Assembly (NCBI RefSeq): GCF_001182895.1
Contig: NZ_LFQR01000005.1
Coordinates: 1 to 64,000 of the forward strand
Length of the DNA: 64,000 bases
DNA from: Frateuria defendens
Lineage (GTDB): Bacteria > Pseudomonadota > Gammaproteobacteria > Xanthomonadales > Rhodanobacteraceae
Direction of reading: 5' to 3'
Shown: positions 48,293 through 59,629 of the stretch, one piece after another
Layout: each line of letters opens with the position of its first letter
Numbering within the stretch: position 1 is the stretch's first letter
Translations under genes and position numbers: made by a program
Notes under the pieces: model-generated
Database searches by the model: none
What the model was told of the DNA's origin: nothing
What the model saw: only the letters and a program-made list of their open reading frames with translations

Positions 48293-48946
48293 ATGCGACC
48301 CATCCTGCTCGCTCTCGCCCTGACCCTGCCGCTGGCCGCCGCGGCGACCGAGGAGGACATCGGCAAGGTCAACGGCTCGGTGCGCGTCGAGGCCGGCCAG
48401 CATGCCGGCGACGTCAGCACGGTGAACGGCTCGGTCCACGTCGGCGACGGCGCGGTGGTACGCAAGGCCAGCACGGTGAACGGCTCGGTCGATCTCGGCG
48501 GCAAGGCCCAGGCCGGCGAGGTGGGCACCGTCAACGGCGCGATCACCCTGGGCGAGGACAGCCGCGTGCAGGGCGAGGTCGGGGCGGTCAACGGCGCGGT
48601 CCGGCTCGGCCGCCATGCGGAGGTACTGGGCAAGACCTCCAACGTCAACGGCGCCATCGTGCTGGACGCCGCGCACGTGGCCGGCGGCCTCGGCACGGTC
48701 AGCGGCGACATCACGGTGGGCGCGGACTCGCGCGTGGAAGGCGGCATCCTGGTCGACAAGCCCAACGGCGGCTGGCTCCACTTCGGCAGCGACCGCAAGC
48801 CGCACGTGGTGATTGGCCCGCACGCGGTGGTGCAGGGCACGCTGGAGTTCCGCCGCGAGGTGGCGCTGGAAGTCAGCGACAGCGCGCGGATCGGCCCGGT
48901 GAAGGGCGCCACGCCGGTGAAGTTCAGCGGCGCCGCGCCGCAGTGA
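48293..48946 (+). CDS. Exported VNG-repeat beta-solenoid protein
   Basis: 217 residues, function unknown. GGAG lies 8-11 nt before the ATG. A signal peptide (1-18, LALALTLPLAAAA) is followed by seven repeats of 18-19 residues centred on VNGS/A-V/I (at 26, 44, 62, 80, 99, 118 and, as VSG, 136). Each has two short strands and a Gly-rich turn, the pattern of a right-handed beta-solenoid as in bactofilins or polymer-forming proteins. The last 60 residues are non-repetitive. A short periplasmic or surface scaffold is a reasonable guess. Confidence 0.8.
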   Translation: MRPILLALALTLPLAAAATEEDIGKVNGSVRVEAGQHAGDVSTVNGSVHVGDGAVVRKASTVNGSVDLGGKAQAGEVGTVNGAITLGEDSRVQGEVGAVNGAVRLGRHAEVLGKTSNVNGAIVLDAAHVAGGLGTVSGDITVGADSRVEGGILVDKPNGGWLHFGSDRKPHVVIGPHAVVQGTLEFRREVALEVSDSARIGPVKGATPVKFSGAAPQ

Positions 48947-48956
48947 ACGAGCGAGG

Positions 48957-49027
48957 GGCGAGCACTGAGGGCGCGGGCGAGGCGAGGTCGCAGCGCCGCG
49001 ATGCCGCGACCTCGCTGCTCGCCCCAG
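48957..49027. terminator. Nested inverted repeats between convergent genes
   Basis: Outer arms GGGGCGAGCA/TGCTCGCCCC and inner arms GCGAGGTCGC/GCGACCTCGC are both perfect. They fill the 84-bp gap between the solenoid gene and hemF and could end both transcripts. Confidence 0.5.
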
Positions 49028-49030
49028 CCC

Positions 49031-49966
<936 letters not shown>

Positions 49967-50137
49967 TTAGCAAGCGCCGGCCCTGGCCCGCTGCGGCGGC
50001 GCGTCGCGGCCGCCCTGCGCCGGCCGGTTCGGAAGCGCGCAGCGGGCTCACGCGGCCCTCACGAGGATGAATCGCCGCCGTGACATCGCCCCCGGCAGGC
50101 TAGGCATGGGACGACTCCAGCAACTAGGCTGAAAAGG

Positions 50138-51337
50138 ATGTGTCACCCGATCGCCCCGCTGGCGGTTTCCGCCTACACCGCCAGTTCCGCCTTGGGCCTC
50201 GGCCTCGACGCCCAGCTCGTCGCGCTGCGGGCCGAAGAGGGCGCCCTGCGGCCGAACGATTTCAGCAGCGCGCCGCTGCCGTGCTGGATCGGCCGTGTGG
50301 AGGGCGTAGAAGCCGCGCCGCTGCCGCCGGCCCTGGCCGCCTGGGAGTGCCGCAACAACCGCCTCGCCTGGCTGGCGCTCGCGCAGGACGGCTTCCTCGC
50401 CCGCGTCCGCGCGGCGCGCGAGCACTACGGCGCCGCGCGCGTGGCCGTGCTGCTGGGCACCTCCACCGCGAGCATCGGCGCCACCGAGGAAGGCTACCGC
50501 CGGCTCGACGCCGACGGCCGCCTGCCCGCCGACCTGCGCCGCGAGGCCATCCACACGCCACACTCGCTGGCCGCCTTCGTGGCCGCCGCGCTGGCGCTCG
50601 AAGGCCCCTGCCTCACCATCTCCACCGCCTGCTCCTCCAGCGCCAAGGTGTTCGCCAGCGCCGAGCGCCTGCTGCGCCTCGGATTGGCCGATGCGGCGCT
50701 GGTCGGCGGCGTGGACACGCTGTGCGACAGCGTGCTGTTCGGCTTCAATGCGCTGGAGCTGGTGTCGCCCTCGCCGTGCCGGCCGTTCGACCGCGACCGC
50801 GACGGCATCTCGATCGGCGAGGCCGCCGGCTTCGCCCTGCTCGAGCGCGCCGAGGCCGCGCCGCGGGCCCCGCGCCTGCTCGGCTACGGCGAATCCAGCG
50901 ACGCCTACCACATGTCCACGCCGCACCCGGAAGGCCTGGGCGCCGCGCAGGCCATGCAGGCGGCGCTGGCCTCCGCCGGCCTGCCGCCGGCCCAGGTCGA
51001 CTACGTGAACCTGCACGGCACCGCCAGCCGCAAGAACGACGAGGTGGAGGCCTCACTGCTCGCGCGCCTCTTCCCCGACGGCACCCGCGCCAGCAGCACC
51101 AAGGGCTACACGGGGCACACGCTGGGCGCGGCGGGCATCCTCGAGGCGGCCTTCGCGCTGCTCGCGATCGAGCACGGGCTGGTGCCCGGCAACCTCGGCG
51201 CCGCCACGCCCGACCCGGTGTGCGGCCCGCACTTCGCCTGGCGCAGCGAGGTGCGGCGGGTGGACGTGGCGCTCAGCAATTCTTTCGGTTTCGGCGGCAA
51301 CAACGCCTGCCTGGCGTTCGCCCGGAGCCCGACATGA
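50138..51337 (+). CDS. Beta-ketoacyl-ACP synthase of an aryl polyene-type cluster
   Basis: FabF-like condensing enzyme extending the polyene chain. 399 residues. The complete thiolase triad is C165 (TISTACSSS), H293 (NLHGTAS) and H327 (KGYTGHTLGAAG); the C-terminal NSFGFGGNNACL follows. The N-terminus MCHPIAPLAVSAYTASSALG resembles APE ketosynthases more than housekeeping FabF. The ATG directly abuts AAAAGG, so translation initiation is unusual. First gene of a three-gene operon divergent from hemF. Confidence 0.88.
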   Translation: MCHPIAPLAVSAYTASSALGLGLDAQLVALRAEEGALRPNDFSSAPLPCWIGRVEGVEAAPLPPALAAWECRNNRLAWLALAQDGFLARVRAAREHYGAARVAVLLGTSTASIGATEEGYRRLDADGRLPADLRREAIHTPHSLAAFVAAALALEGPCLTISTACSSSAKVFASAERLLRLGLADAALVGGVDTLCDSVLFGFNALELVSPSPCRPFDRDRDGISIGEAAGFALLERAEAAPRAPRLLGYGESSDAYHMSTPHPEGLGAAQAMQAALASAGLPPAQVDYVNLHGTASRKNDEVEASLLARLFPDGTRASSTKGYTGHTLGAAGILEAAFALLAIEHGLVPGNLGAATPDPVCGPHFAWRSEVRRVDVALSNSFGFGGNNACLAFARSPT

Positions 51338-52125
51338 GCGCGCTGCGCGTGCATGTGGCCGGCATCGGCCTGTGGTCGGCCGAACTGGCGGGCTTCGCCG
51401 CCTTCCGGGCCTGGCTCGACGGCGCACCGCCGGCGCCGCCCGGCGCCCGGCCTACGGCGGCCGCGCTGTCGCCCAACGAGCGCCGCCGCGCACCGGAGAG
51501 CGTGCTGCTGGCCGCCGAGGTGGCCGGGCAGGCGGTGGCGATGAGCGGCCTGGACGCCGCCGAACTGGCCTGCGTGTTCGCCTCCGCCCACGGCGACCAG
51601 GTCATCACCGACTACCTCTGCGCCACCCTGGCGCAGGAACCCACGGCGCTGTCGCCGACGCGTTTCCACAATTCCGTGCACAACGCGCCGGTCGGCTACT
51701 GGACCATCGCCACCGGCTGCCGGGCGCCCTCCACCGCGGTCTGCGCCGGCCGCACCAGCTTCGGCGCCGGCCTGCTCGAGGCTACCGCGCAGGCGCTCGC
51801 CGGGCAGCAGCCGGTGCTGCTGGTCGCCGCCGACGGGCCGGGCCAGGGGCCGCTGGCCACCATGACCGGCTGCGCCACGGCGTTCGCCTGCGCACTGGTA
51901 TTGACGCCGCAGCCGGACGCGCACACGCTGGCGACGCTCCATGTGCGCCTTGAGCCCGGCGAGGCCTCCATGCCGTCCGAAGCGCTGATGAAAGGTTGGC
52001 CGCACGACAATGCCAGTGCCGCGGCGCTGCCGCTGCTCGCACGGCTCGCGCGGGCGGGCGGGGCCTGCCGTCTGCCCGCCGCCGAGCGGCTGGTGCTGGA
52101 CGTCCACACGGAGCCGACCGCTTGA
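51334..52125 (+). CDS. Beta-ketoacyl synthase chain-length factor
   Basis: Inactive ketosynthase-like partner of the preceding enzyme, setting chain length as a heterodimer. 263 residues, covering only the N-terminal ketosynthase half. The GIGLWSAELAGFAAFRAW start and SVHNAPVGYWTIATGC block match the chain-length-factor family of APE clusters. The histidine motifs HGT and KxxxGH are absent. ATGA overlap with the ketosynthase gene couples their translation. Confidence 0.85.
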   Translation: MSALRVHVAGIGLWSAELAGFAAFRAWLDGAPPAPPGARPTAAALSPNERRRAPESVLLAAEVAGQAVAMSGLDAAELACVFASAHGDQVITDYLCATLAQEPTALSPTRFHNSVHNAPVGYWTIATGCRAPSTAVCAGRTSFGAGLLEATAQALAGQQPVLLVAADGPGQGPLATMTGCATAFACALVLTPQPDAHTLATLHVRLEPGEASMPSEALMKGWPHDNASAAALPLLARLARAGGACRLPAAERLVLDVHTEPTA

Positions 52126-52925
52126 ACGACACAACCCTGCCACGCTGGTGTGTACTGATCCCCTGCCTCAACGAGGAGGCCGCGATCCGGCAAGTGGTGA
52201 CTTCGGTGCTGGCGCTGGGCGCGCCGGTGATCGTGGTCGACGACGGCTCGGACGACCGCACGCCCGCCATCGTCGGCGAGCTGCCGGTGACCCTGATCCG
52301 CCACGCCCGACGGCAAGGCAAGGGCGAGGCACTGCGCGACGGCTTCCGCGAGGCGCTGCGGCAGGGCTACGAGGCGGTGCTCACCATGGACGGCGACGGC
52401 CAGCACCTGGCCAGCGACATCCCGCGCATCGTCGCCGCGGCGCGGCGCTACCCGGGCCACATCGTGGTCGGCGCCCGCCTGCTCGACCGCGAGCAGCAGC
52501 CCAAGGGCCGCCGGCGCGCCAACGCGGTGGCCGACTGGGGCATCTCCTGGGCCTGCGCGCAGCCGGTGGCGGACACCCAGAGCGGCCAGCGCTGGTACCC
52601 GCACGAGGCGCTCGAACTGGTCGACCTGCCGGCCGAGAACTTCGTGTTCGAGGCGGCGATCCTGATCGCCGCCTCGCGCGAGAAAGGCCTCGGCGTGGTC
52701 TCGGTACCGATCGCCTCGCGCTACCAGGGCGGCTTCCGCCTCAGCCATTTCCGGCCGGTGCAGGATGTCACCCGCATCACCCTCTACACCATCGGCCGGG
52801 TGATCCACTACGGCAGCATCCTGGCCAGCCACCGCCGCGCGCAGCAACGGCCGCTGGTGCTCGACGAGCCTTTCGTGGTCGACGTGCACGGCACCTCGGA
52901 GGCGGCCAGTCACCCCGGCGGGTGA
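52122..52925 (+). CDS. Family 2 glycosyltransferase of the polyene cluster, TTG start
   Basis: GT-A fold glycosyltransferase, 267 residues. The TTG at 52122 overlaps the preceding TGA; no ATG is available before the family N-terminus WCVLIPCLNEE, and GGAG lies 9-12 nt upstream. Nucleotide-sugar binding VVDDGSDD (about 36-43) and metal-binding MDGDGQH are present. No transmembrane helix is obvious. It could attach a sugar to the polyene or its lipid head. The 3' end overlaps the convergent dehydratase gene by 16 bp. Confidence 0.87.
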   Translation: MNDTTLPRWCVLIPCLNEEAAIRQVVTSVLALGAPVIVVDDGSDDRTPAIVGELPVTLIRHARRQGKGEALRDGFREALRQGYEAVLTMDGDGQHLASDIPRIVAAARRYPGHIVVGARLLDREQQPKGRRRANAVADWGISWACAQPVADTQSGQRWYPHEALELVDLPAENFVFEAAILIAASREKGLGVVSVPIASRYQGGFRLSHFRPVQDVTRITLYTIGRVIHYGSILASHRRAQQRPLVLDEPFVVDVHGTSEAASHPGG

Positions 52926-53344
52926 ATCACCGCCGCGCGGCCGCTCGCCAGCACGCGCCCCCGATGCTCGACGCGGAAGGCGTACTGCGCGCCGGACTCG
53001 TCCGCGTAGAGGCATGCGGCATGGACGTCCAGACGTCCATCCAGCGCATCGACGTATTCCACCGCCAGCACCAGCTCGCGCAGGCTGACCAGCCGCCCCG
53101 GACGCACCGTTTCCTCGCCACGCGCGCGGGCGCGCAGCGCGCCATGCACCGCGCTCGCCTGGGCGCCATACTCGGCCAGGTGCACCGCATGCAGGCCGTG
53201 CGACCCGCGCAGCGGATGGGCGGCGTCGGCGTGGCCGAGGGCGATCGCGTGGACATGGGTGTCGTCCCAATCCTCTACGGCATCGAGCAGGCACATCGCG
53301 CCGGCGTGCGGGATCAGGTGCGACCAGTCGGTCTTGTCGAGCAT
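52910..53344 (-). CDS. ApeP-like 3-hydroxyacyl-ACP dehydratase
   Basis: Hot-dog fold dehydratase expected to form polyene double bonds. 144 residues. The N-terminus DWSHLIPHAGAMCLLDAV carries the catalytic-type His of the FabZ/ApeP branch, and HLAEYGAQASAVHG forms the central helix with its Glu. It is last in the leftward operon and overlaps the glycosyltransferase gene tail to tail. Confidence 0.82.
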   Translation of the reverse strand: MLDKTDWSHLIPHAGAMCLLDAVEDWDDTHVHAIALGHADAAHPLRGSHGLHAVHLAEYGAQASAVHGALRARARGEETVRPGRLVSLRELVLAVEYVDALDGRLDVHAACLYADESGAQYAFRVEHRGRVLASGRAAVIHPPG

Positions 53345-53438
53345 GTGCCTGAAGCCTTACGAGCAGCCGCAAAGGGCCGGCGCGCCACCGCATCCGGCCA
53401 CGCCGCGCGCGCATCCGATGGACATGGCCGACGGCATC

Positions 53439-54398
53439 TCAGCCACCGGCGCCCTCGCCCGCCACCGCGGCATCGGGGCGCGGCCGCGCCTGCGCGTGCA
53501 CGTCCTGCTGCCAGAAGTCGTAGAAGTTGAACCAGTTGTAGGGCTCCTGGCGGGCGTAGTGCTCCACCCGGGCGGCGTAGCGGGCGATCAGCGCATCCAG
53601 CGCCGGGCCGCGTCCCTGGCGCGGGATCTCCACCCGCTCGGCCAGCGGCTCGAAGACCAGCCGGTAGCGGTTGCCGCCCCGGTACAGGCCGAAGCACAGC
53701 ACCACCGGCACCTTGAGCGCCTGCGCCAGCAGCCACGGCCCGACCGGGAACGGCGCCGGCAGGCCGAGGAAGGGCGCGTGCCGCAGCACCTCGTGCTCGC
53801 GGCCGCGGTCGGCCAGCAGCGCCACCATCGCGCCCTGGCGGCAGGCCTCGTCGGCCGCCAGGGCGATGGAGGGGCCGCCCAGCGCGGCGTCGATCACGCT
53901 CTCGCCCATGCCCGGCGCCAGCGCCTCCAGCATCTCGGTGAGCGCCGGCGTCTTCTGCTTGTCCAGCACCACGCGCAGGGGCACCTGCGGGCAGCGCGTG
54001 CTGATCGCCCGCAGCGCGTCGAAGCTGCCCTGGTGCGAGCCGACCAGCAGCACGCCGCGTCCCTGCCGGATGCGCGCCTCCAGGTGCTCCAGCCCCTCGA
54101 TCTCGATGTCGAAATCGCGCTCGCCGCGGGCGAGCAGGAAGATGCGGTCGAACAGGGTGGCGGCGAAGAAATAGAGGTGGCGCAGCACCTGCCAGGCCGA
54201 GACGGGCCGGCCGAGCACGCGCTCCAGGTACTGCCGCGAGGCGGCGCGCTCGGGCGCGCGGCGCAGGAAGAAATACAGCGTGGTCGGATACAGCACCAGG
54301 CGGCCGAAGCCGCGCCCGGCATGCAGCGCGATCATGCGGATCAGCCACAGCGCAAAGCGCCCGCCGCCCTCGCGCTGCGACTGCCAGTGCCCGCTCAT
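53439..54398 (-). CDS. LpxL/HtrB-family acyltransferase of the polyene cluster
   Basis: Membrane-associated acyltransferase, 319 residues, that probably transfers the polyene acyl chain to a lipid acceptor in the inner membrane. The catalytic HX4D/E-type motif is SHQGSFD. An N-terminal hydrophobic helix with MSGHWQSQREGGGRFALWLI and the later LLADRGREHEV and FGLYRGGNRY segments match members found in APE clusters. Its ATG overlaps the stop of the upstream dehydratase gene as ATGA. Confidence 0.87.
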   Translation of the reverse strand: MSGHWQSQREGGGRFALWLIRMIALHAGRGFGRLVLYPTTLYFFLRRAPERAASRQYLERVLGRPVSAWQVLRHLYFFAATLFDRIFLLARGERDFDIEIEGLEHLEARIRQGRGVLLVGSHQGSFDALRAISTRCPQVPLRVVLDKQKTPALTEMLEALAPGMGESVIDAALGGPSIALAADEACRQGAMVALLADRGREHEVLRHAPFLGLPAPFPVGPWLLAQALKVPVVLCFGLYRGGNRYRLVFEPLAERVEIPRQGRGPALDALIARYAARVEHYARQEPYNWFNFYDFWQQDVHAQARPRPDAAVAGEGAGG

Positions 54399-54697
54399 GC
54401 CGGCGCGCCCTCGACCAGGCCGCGGGCGAGCAGCGCCTCGCCGAGCCGGATCTCGAAGCGCACGCGCGCGCCGGCCTCGGTCAGCGTCAGCTCGGCGCGC
54501 TGCGCGGGCCGCAGCGGCGCGACGAACTTGGCCTCGGCCACCTTCGCCAGCCGCTGCCCGCGCCAGGCGCGCAGCGCCGTCGCCACTTCATCCAGCAGCA
54601 GTACCCCGGGCACCAGCGGGTCGCCGGGGAAATGGCCGGGCAGGCAAGGGTGATCGGCGCCGATGCACAGGGCCGTCTGGAAGCGAGTCGTACTCAT
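54395..54697 (-). CDS. ApeI-like hydroxyacyl-ACP dehydratase
   Basis: 100-residue single hot-dog domain. HPCLPGHFPGDPLVPGVLLLDEV is the FabA/FabZ signature with the catalytic histidine in GHFPGDP and the acidic residue in LLDEV. The domain is short but complete for APE clusters. The start at 54697 has no strong ribosome site; the frame is open upstream without similarity. It is coupled to the acyltransferase gene. The 135 bp separating it from the carrier protein gene contain no gene. Confidence 0.85.
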   Translation of the reverse strand: MSTTRFQTALCIGADHPCLPGHFPGDPLVPGVLLLDEVATALRAWRGQRLAKVAEAKFVAPLRPAQRAELTLTEAGARVRFEIRLGEALLARGLVEGAPA

Positions 54698-54832
54698 CCG
54701 AGTTTCGTCCGCATCGCGTGGATCAGCATAGCGCCGGCCGTGCCGCGCTCCAGGTGGCGCCGGCGCCGCGTGGGGCGAAGGCAGGCAGTGTGCCGCCACA
54801 GCGTGCCGCGGCGACGCTGAACGCCCACGGCA

Positions 54833-55102
54833 TCAGGCCGTGCGGTGCTGCTCGATATGCGCCGACAGCGCGGCGAGGCTGCCGAAGATGCGCTGGTTGT
54901 CCGGGTTGTCCGAACGCAGCTGGAAGCCGTAGCGCTTGGACACCGCCAGCGCGATCTCCAGCGCGTCGATCGAATCCAGGCCCAGGTCGCCGCCGAACAG
55001 CGGCGCGTCCGGTGCGATCTCTTCCGGCGCAATCGTGTCCAAGTTCAGGCTCGCCACGATCAGCCGGGCCAATTCGTGCTGCGCCGCAGTCTGTTCTGCC
55101 AT
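54833..55102 (-). CDS. Acyl carrier protein of the polyene cluster
   Basis: 89-residue carrier protein holding the growing chain on 4'-phosphopantetheine. The attachment serine is S44 in LGLDSIDALEIAL. Fits carrier proteins of APE clusters, which are acidic with EEIAPDAPLFG before the serine. GGAGG lies 13 nt before the ATG, a little far. It is the first gene of the leftward operon (carrier, dehydratase, acyltransferase, dehydratase). Only one carrier protein is seen; complete clusters usually have two. Confidence 0.9.
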   Translation of the reverse strand: MAEQTAAQHELARLIVASLNLDTIAPEEIAPDAPLFGGDLGLDSIDALEIALAVSKRYGFQLRSDNPDNQRIFGSLAALSAHIEQHRTA

Positions 55103-55467
55103 GCTCGATTCTAGACCTCCCAACTTACTCGCCCTCCCCCGATGGCAAGGTCGCGGAGTGTAGCATGGCCCCCTCCTTCGCCCCTGGCCTTGCGACGATG
55201 GTTCCGTGTCGTGAAGGTGTTGGGGGGACGGCATGGATGCACGCGGCGCCGCAGTCCGCCGACCGAAACGTTCGACGGCACGCAGCCGCTGCGGATACGC
55301 GAACGATGCGCCGATGCGTTGCACGCCTCGCGCATGGCGAAGCTCCGCGCAACCGGCGCGGCCTGGCGTCGTCGGTGCCGGTCAGCAGTGGCGATCGACA
55401 CCCGGCATGGCGCGCAGGCGGCCACTCGCGAACGGCTTCGCTACGCGCCGCCGCGCCACTCCCGCTT
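55103..55467. other. 365-bp intergenic region between carrier-protein gene and glmU
   Basis: No credible gene. A TACACT -10-like box on the minus strand near 55158-55163 may start the carrier-protein operon. A T-rich stretch (CTTTTATTTTTTG, 55469 and before) sits at the glmU stop. Nothing else is seen. Confidence 0.4.
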
Positions 55468-56835
55468 TTATTTTTTGACCGGCCGCCGCCAGCCCGGAAT
55501 GCTGGTCTGGCGCGCGCGCGCCACGGTGAGCGTGTCCGCCGGGGCATCGCGGGTGATCACCGCCCCGGCGCCGATGGTGGCGCCGGCGCCGATCTGCACC
55601 GGCGCCACCAGCGCGCTGTTGGAGCCGATGAAGGCGCCGTCGCCGATCTCGGTGCGGTGCTTGTGCACGCCGTCGTAGTTGCAGGTGATGGTGCCGGCGC
55701 CGATGTTCACGCCGCTGCCGATGCCGGCATCGCCCAGGTAGCTCAGGTGATTGGCCTTGCTGCCCTCGCCCAGGTGCGCGTTCTTGGTCTCGACGAAGTT
55801 GCCGATGTGCACGCCGGCAGCCAGCTCGGTGCCCGGCCGCAGCCGCGCGAACGGGCCGATGGTGCAAGAGCCGTGCGTGACCACGCCGTCGAGGTCGCAA
55901 TGCGCCAGTACCACCGTGCCGGCGGCGAGGCGCACGTTCTTCAGCCGCACGAACGGGCCGATGCGCACTTCATCGCCTAGCGCCACCTCGCCTTCGAGGA
56001 CCACGTCGATGTCCAGCTCCACGTCGCGGCCCGCGCTCACCGCGCCGCGCACGTCCAGGCGCGCGGGGTCGGCCAGGCGCACGCCTTCGGCCATCAGCGC
56101 GCGCGCCTGGCGGCGGCGATACTGCGCCTCCAGCTCCGCCAGCTGCAGCGGGTCGTTGGCGCCGGCCGCCTCGACGGGGTCGGCGCACTCCACGCAGCGC
56201 GCCGGCCGGCCCTCCGCCGCCGCCATGGCGAAGACGTCGGTGAGGTAGTACTCGCCCTGCGCGTTGTCACGGCCGAGCCGCGCCACCCAGGCGCGCAGCG
56301 CGGCCGCGTCGGCGCCGAGGAGGCCGGTGTTGATCAGGTCGATGGTGCGCTGCGCCTCGTTGGCGTCCTTCTCCTCCACCACCGCACGCACCAGGCCGCT
56401 GCCGTCGCGCAGCACGCGGCCGTAGCCGCGCGGCTCGGGCAGGCGGGTGGCGAGCAGGGCCAGCGGGGCGTCGCCGTCGGCGAGCGCGCGCAAGGTCTCC
56501 ACCCGCGTCAGCGGCACGTCGCCGTAGAGCACCAGCACCCGCGCGCCGTCCGGCACACGCGCCAGCGCCTCGCCCACCGCGTGGCCGGTGCCCAGCTGCT
56601 CGGCCTGCAGCACCCAGTCGAGATCGTCCTGGCCGGCGAAGGCCGCCCGCACCTGCTCGCCGCGATGGCCGTAGACCACGTGGATGGCCTGCGGCGCCAG
56701 CGCCCGCGCGGCCTCCAGCACGTGCGCCAGCAGCGGCCGGCCGGCCAGGGGCATCAGCACCTTGGCACGGTGCGACTTCATCCGCTTGCCCTCGCCGGCG
56801 GCGAGGACGATGACGTGCAGGGGCGGCTGGCTCAT
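55468..56835 (-). CDS. glmU: Bifunctional GlmU (acetyltransferase/uridylyltransferase)
   Basis: Makes UDP-N-acetylglucosamine for peptidoglycan and lipopolysaccharide. 455 residues. The N-terminal pyrophosphorylase domain has [26 protein letters not shown] (nucleotide loop) and LYGDVPL (metal Asp). After a linker near 230 comes a left-handed beta-helix with hexapeptide repeats and the catalytic acetyltransferase segment [36 protein letters not shown]. It stands between the polyene genes and the atp operon, where it is often found in proteobacteria. Confidence 0.97.
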   Translation of the reverse strand: MSQPPLHVIVLAAGEGKRMKSHRAKVLMPLAGRPLLAHVLEAARALAPQAIHVVYGHRGEQVRAAFAGQDDLDWVLQAEQLGTGHAVGEALARVPDGARVLVLYGDVPLTRVETLRALADGDAPLALLATRLPEPRGYGRVLRDGSGLVRAVVEEKDANEAQRTIDLINTGLLGADAAALRAWVARLGRDNAQGEYYLTDVFAMAAAEGRPARCVECADPVEAAGANDPLQLAELEAQYRRRQARALMAEGVRLADPARLDVRGAVSAGRDVELDIDVVLEGEVALGDEVRIGPFVRLKNVRLAAGTVVLAHCDLDGVVTHGSCTIGPFARLRPGTELAAGVHIGNFVETKNAHLGEGSKANHLSYLGDAGIGSGVNIGAGTITCNYDGVHKHRTEIGDGAFIGSNSALVAPVQIGAGATIGAGAVITRDAPADTLTVARARQTSIPGWRRPVKK

Positions 56836-56896
56836 GGCGGCAAGGCTCGGGTTTTACCGGCGGGAGAGCATAGCAGCCACGGCGTTCCGGCTCGGG

Positions 56897-57538
56897 TCAG
56901 CCGCCAGCCTCCGCGCCGCTGGCGGACGTCGAGGACTGCCCTGCATGGCAGGCGAAATGGAACACGTAGGTCTGGCTGAAGGGACGGGCGGCGCTGTCCA
57001 CCTGATGGCTGTTGCCGTTGGCGTCGGCCGCCCAGCGGGTAACGGTCAAGGGTGCGAAACGCCATTGCGTCGCGGCCGCGCGGGCGGCGGCGATGAAGGC
57101 GCGGCGCGCCGGGTCGGCGGCGGCCTCGTCCGCCACGCGCACCTCGCCGACCTTGCCGGCCTCGTCCACGATCAGCAGGGCCTGCACGTCCACCGGCGGC
57201 GGGCAGGCAGCAAGCTGCGAGGGCGGATAGACCGGATCGACGCGCTGGATCGTGCCGGCGCCGCTGGCGACCTGGCCCAGGGCCAGTTGGTAGTGCGCCG
57301 TGCCGGCCGGCTCCACGGCCCGCCACGAGGCATCGCCCTGCGACGGCGGCGGCGACGCATGCGTCGAGGTGGTTTTCGGAACGGCGACGCAGGCCGCGAG
57401 CAGCACGACGGCGACGAGCGGCATCCCTCGCAGCGCGATGCGACGAGCCGGGCGCGATGTGCGCCTATCGCGGGCCTGGATGTCGATGGCGAATCCGCTT
57501 CGCCGCGCGCGGCGCGCGCCGGCCTCTGTCCGTTGCAT
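56897..57538 (-). CDS. Exported TonB-C-terminal-like protein
   Basis: 213 residues from the ATG at 57538; an alternative ATG at 57424 would make a protein beginning MPLVAVVLLAAC, a possible lipobox, but it lacks a basic n-region and has no spaced ribosome site. The C-terminal half (about 95-170) follows the TonB_C pattern: VDPVYPPSQLAAC, ALLIVDEAGKVGEVRVA, AFIAAARAAATQWRFAPL. The N-terminal region is basic, then hydrophobic, then Pro/Ser-rich. Without an Xaa-Pro repeat spacer it is unlikely to span the periplasm as TonB does. Function unknown. Confidence 0.65.
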   Translation of the reverse strand: MQRTEAGARRARRSGFAIDIQARDRRTSRPARRIALRGMPLVAVVLLAACVAVPKTTSTHASPPPSQGDASWRAVEPAGTAHYQLALGQVASGAGTIQRVDPVYPPSQLAACPPPVDVQALLIVDEAGKVGEVRVADEAAADPARRAFIAAARAAATQWRFAPLTVTRWAADANGNSHQVDSAARPFSQTYVFHFACHAGQSSTSASGAEAGG

Positions 57539-57607
57539 CGCTCCATGCTGCCGAAACGACGACGCCGGCTCAAGGCCGGCGTCGTCGTGGATCGGAAAGA
57601 TGTCGCG

Positions 57608-58036
57608 TCAGTGCTTGAGCGTCTTGCGCAGACGCTCCAACGCCTGCAGCTGGGTGATCGCCTCGGCCAGCTTGGCCTGCGCCTCGGCGACTTCCAGCGC
57701 ATCGGTGCGGTTGGCCAGCGCGTCCTCGGCTTCCTTCTTGGCGCGCTGGGCGGCTTCTTCGTCGATGTTCTCGGAGCGGATCGCGGTGTCGGCCAGCACG
57801 GTCACTACCTGCGGCTGCACCTCCAGGATGCCGCCGCTGGTCACCGCGATGTCCACCTTCTCGCCGTCGGGCTGGGTCACCACGACCTTGCCGGGCTTGA
57901 GGCGCGTGATCAGCGGCGCGTGCCGGGGCGTGATGCCCAGTTCGCCGACTTCGCCGGTGGCGACCACCAGGGTCGCCTCGCCGGAATAGATCTCGGCTTC
58001 GGCACTGACGACTTCGACGCGAATGGTAAGGCTCAT
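57608..58036 (-). CDS. atpC: ATP synthase epsilon subunit
   Basis: Central-stalk subunit that couples rotation and inhibits ATP hydrolysis. 142 residues: beta-sandwich (1-85, with [19 protein letters not shown] and [14 protein letters not shown]) and two C-terminal helices ([16 protein letters not shown] onward). Last gene of the atp operon, separated from atpD by a 103-bp repeat-bearing gap. Confidence 0.97.
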   Translation of the reverse strand: MSLTIRVEVVSAEAEIYSGEATLVVATGEVGELGITPRHAPLITRLKPGKVVVTQPDGEKVDIAVTSGGILEVQPQVVTVLADTAIRSENIDEEAAQRAKKEAEDALANRTDALEVAEAQAKLAEAITQLQALERLRKTLKH

Positions 58037-58058
58037 GAGGGTTCTCGCTCTGCTCGAC

Positions 58059-58137
58059 GGGAATGGGGAATGGTGAATCGGGAATGGGGCGACGAGCTTG
58101 CGCTCTTCGATTCCCTATTCCCGATTCCCGGCTCTCG
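58059..58137. repeat. ATTCCCGATTCCC-type inverted repeat in the atpD-atpC gap
   Basis: GAATCGGGAATGGGG (58075-58089) pairs with CCCTATTCCCGATTC (58113-58127) with one wobble, around a small inner hairpin (CGAGC-TTGC-GCTC). Additional GGGAATGG copies lie outside the stem. It fills the gap and will appear in the operon mRNA. Confidence 0.8.
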
Positions 58138-58139
58138 AA

Positions 58140-59597
<1,458 letters not shown>

Positions 59598-59629
59598 TCA
59601 GCGTCGCCAATGAATGGGTATCGCGAGAC

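Noticed and set aside
48957-49027. Possible CRISPR-like or tandem repeat near hemF
   Set aside because: Only one nested inverted pair is present, with no repeated units or spacers. It fits a hairpin between convergent genes.
55111-55678. Open frames between the carrier-protein gene and glmU
   Set aside because: No ribosome site, no recognisable domain, and partly antisense to glmU.
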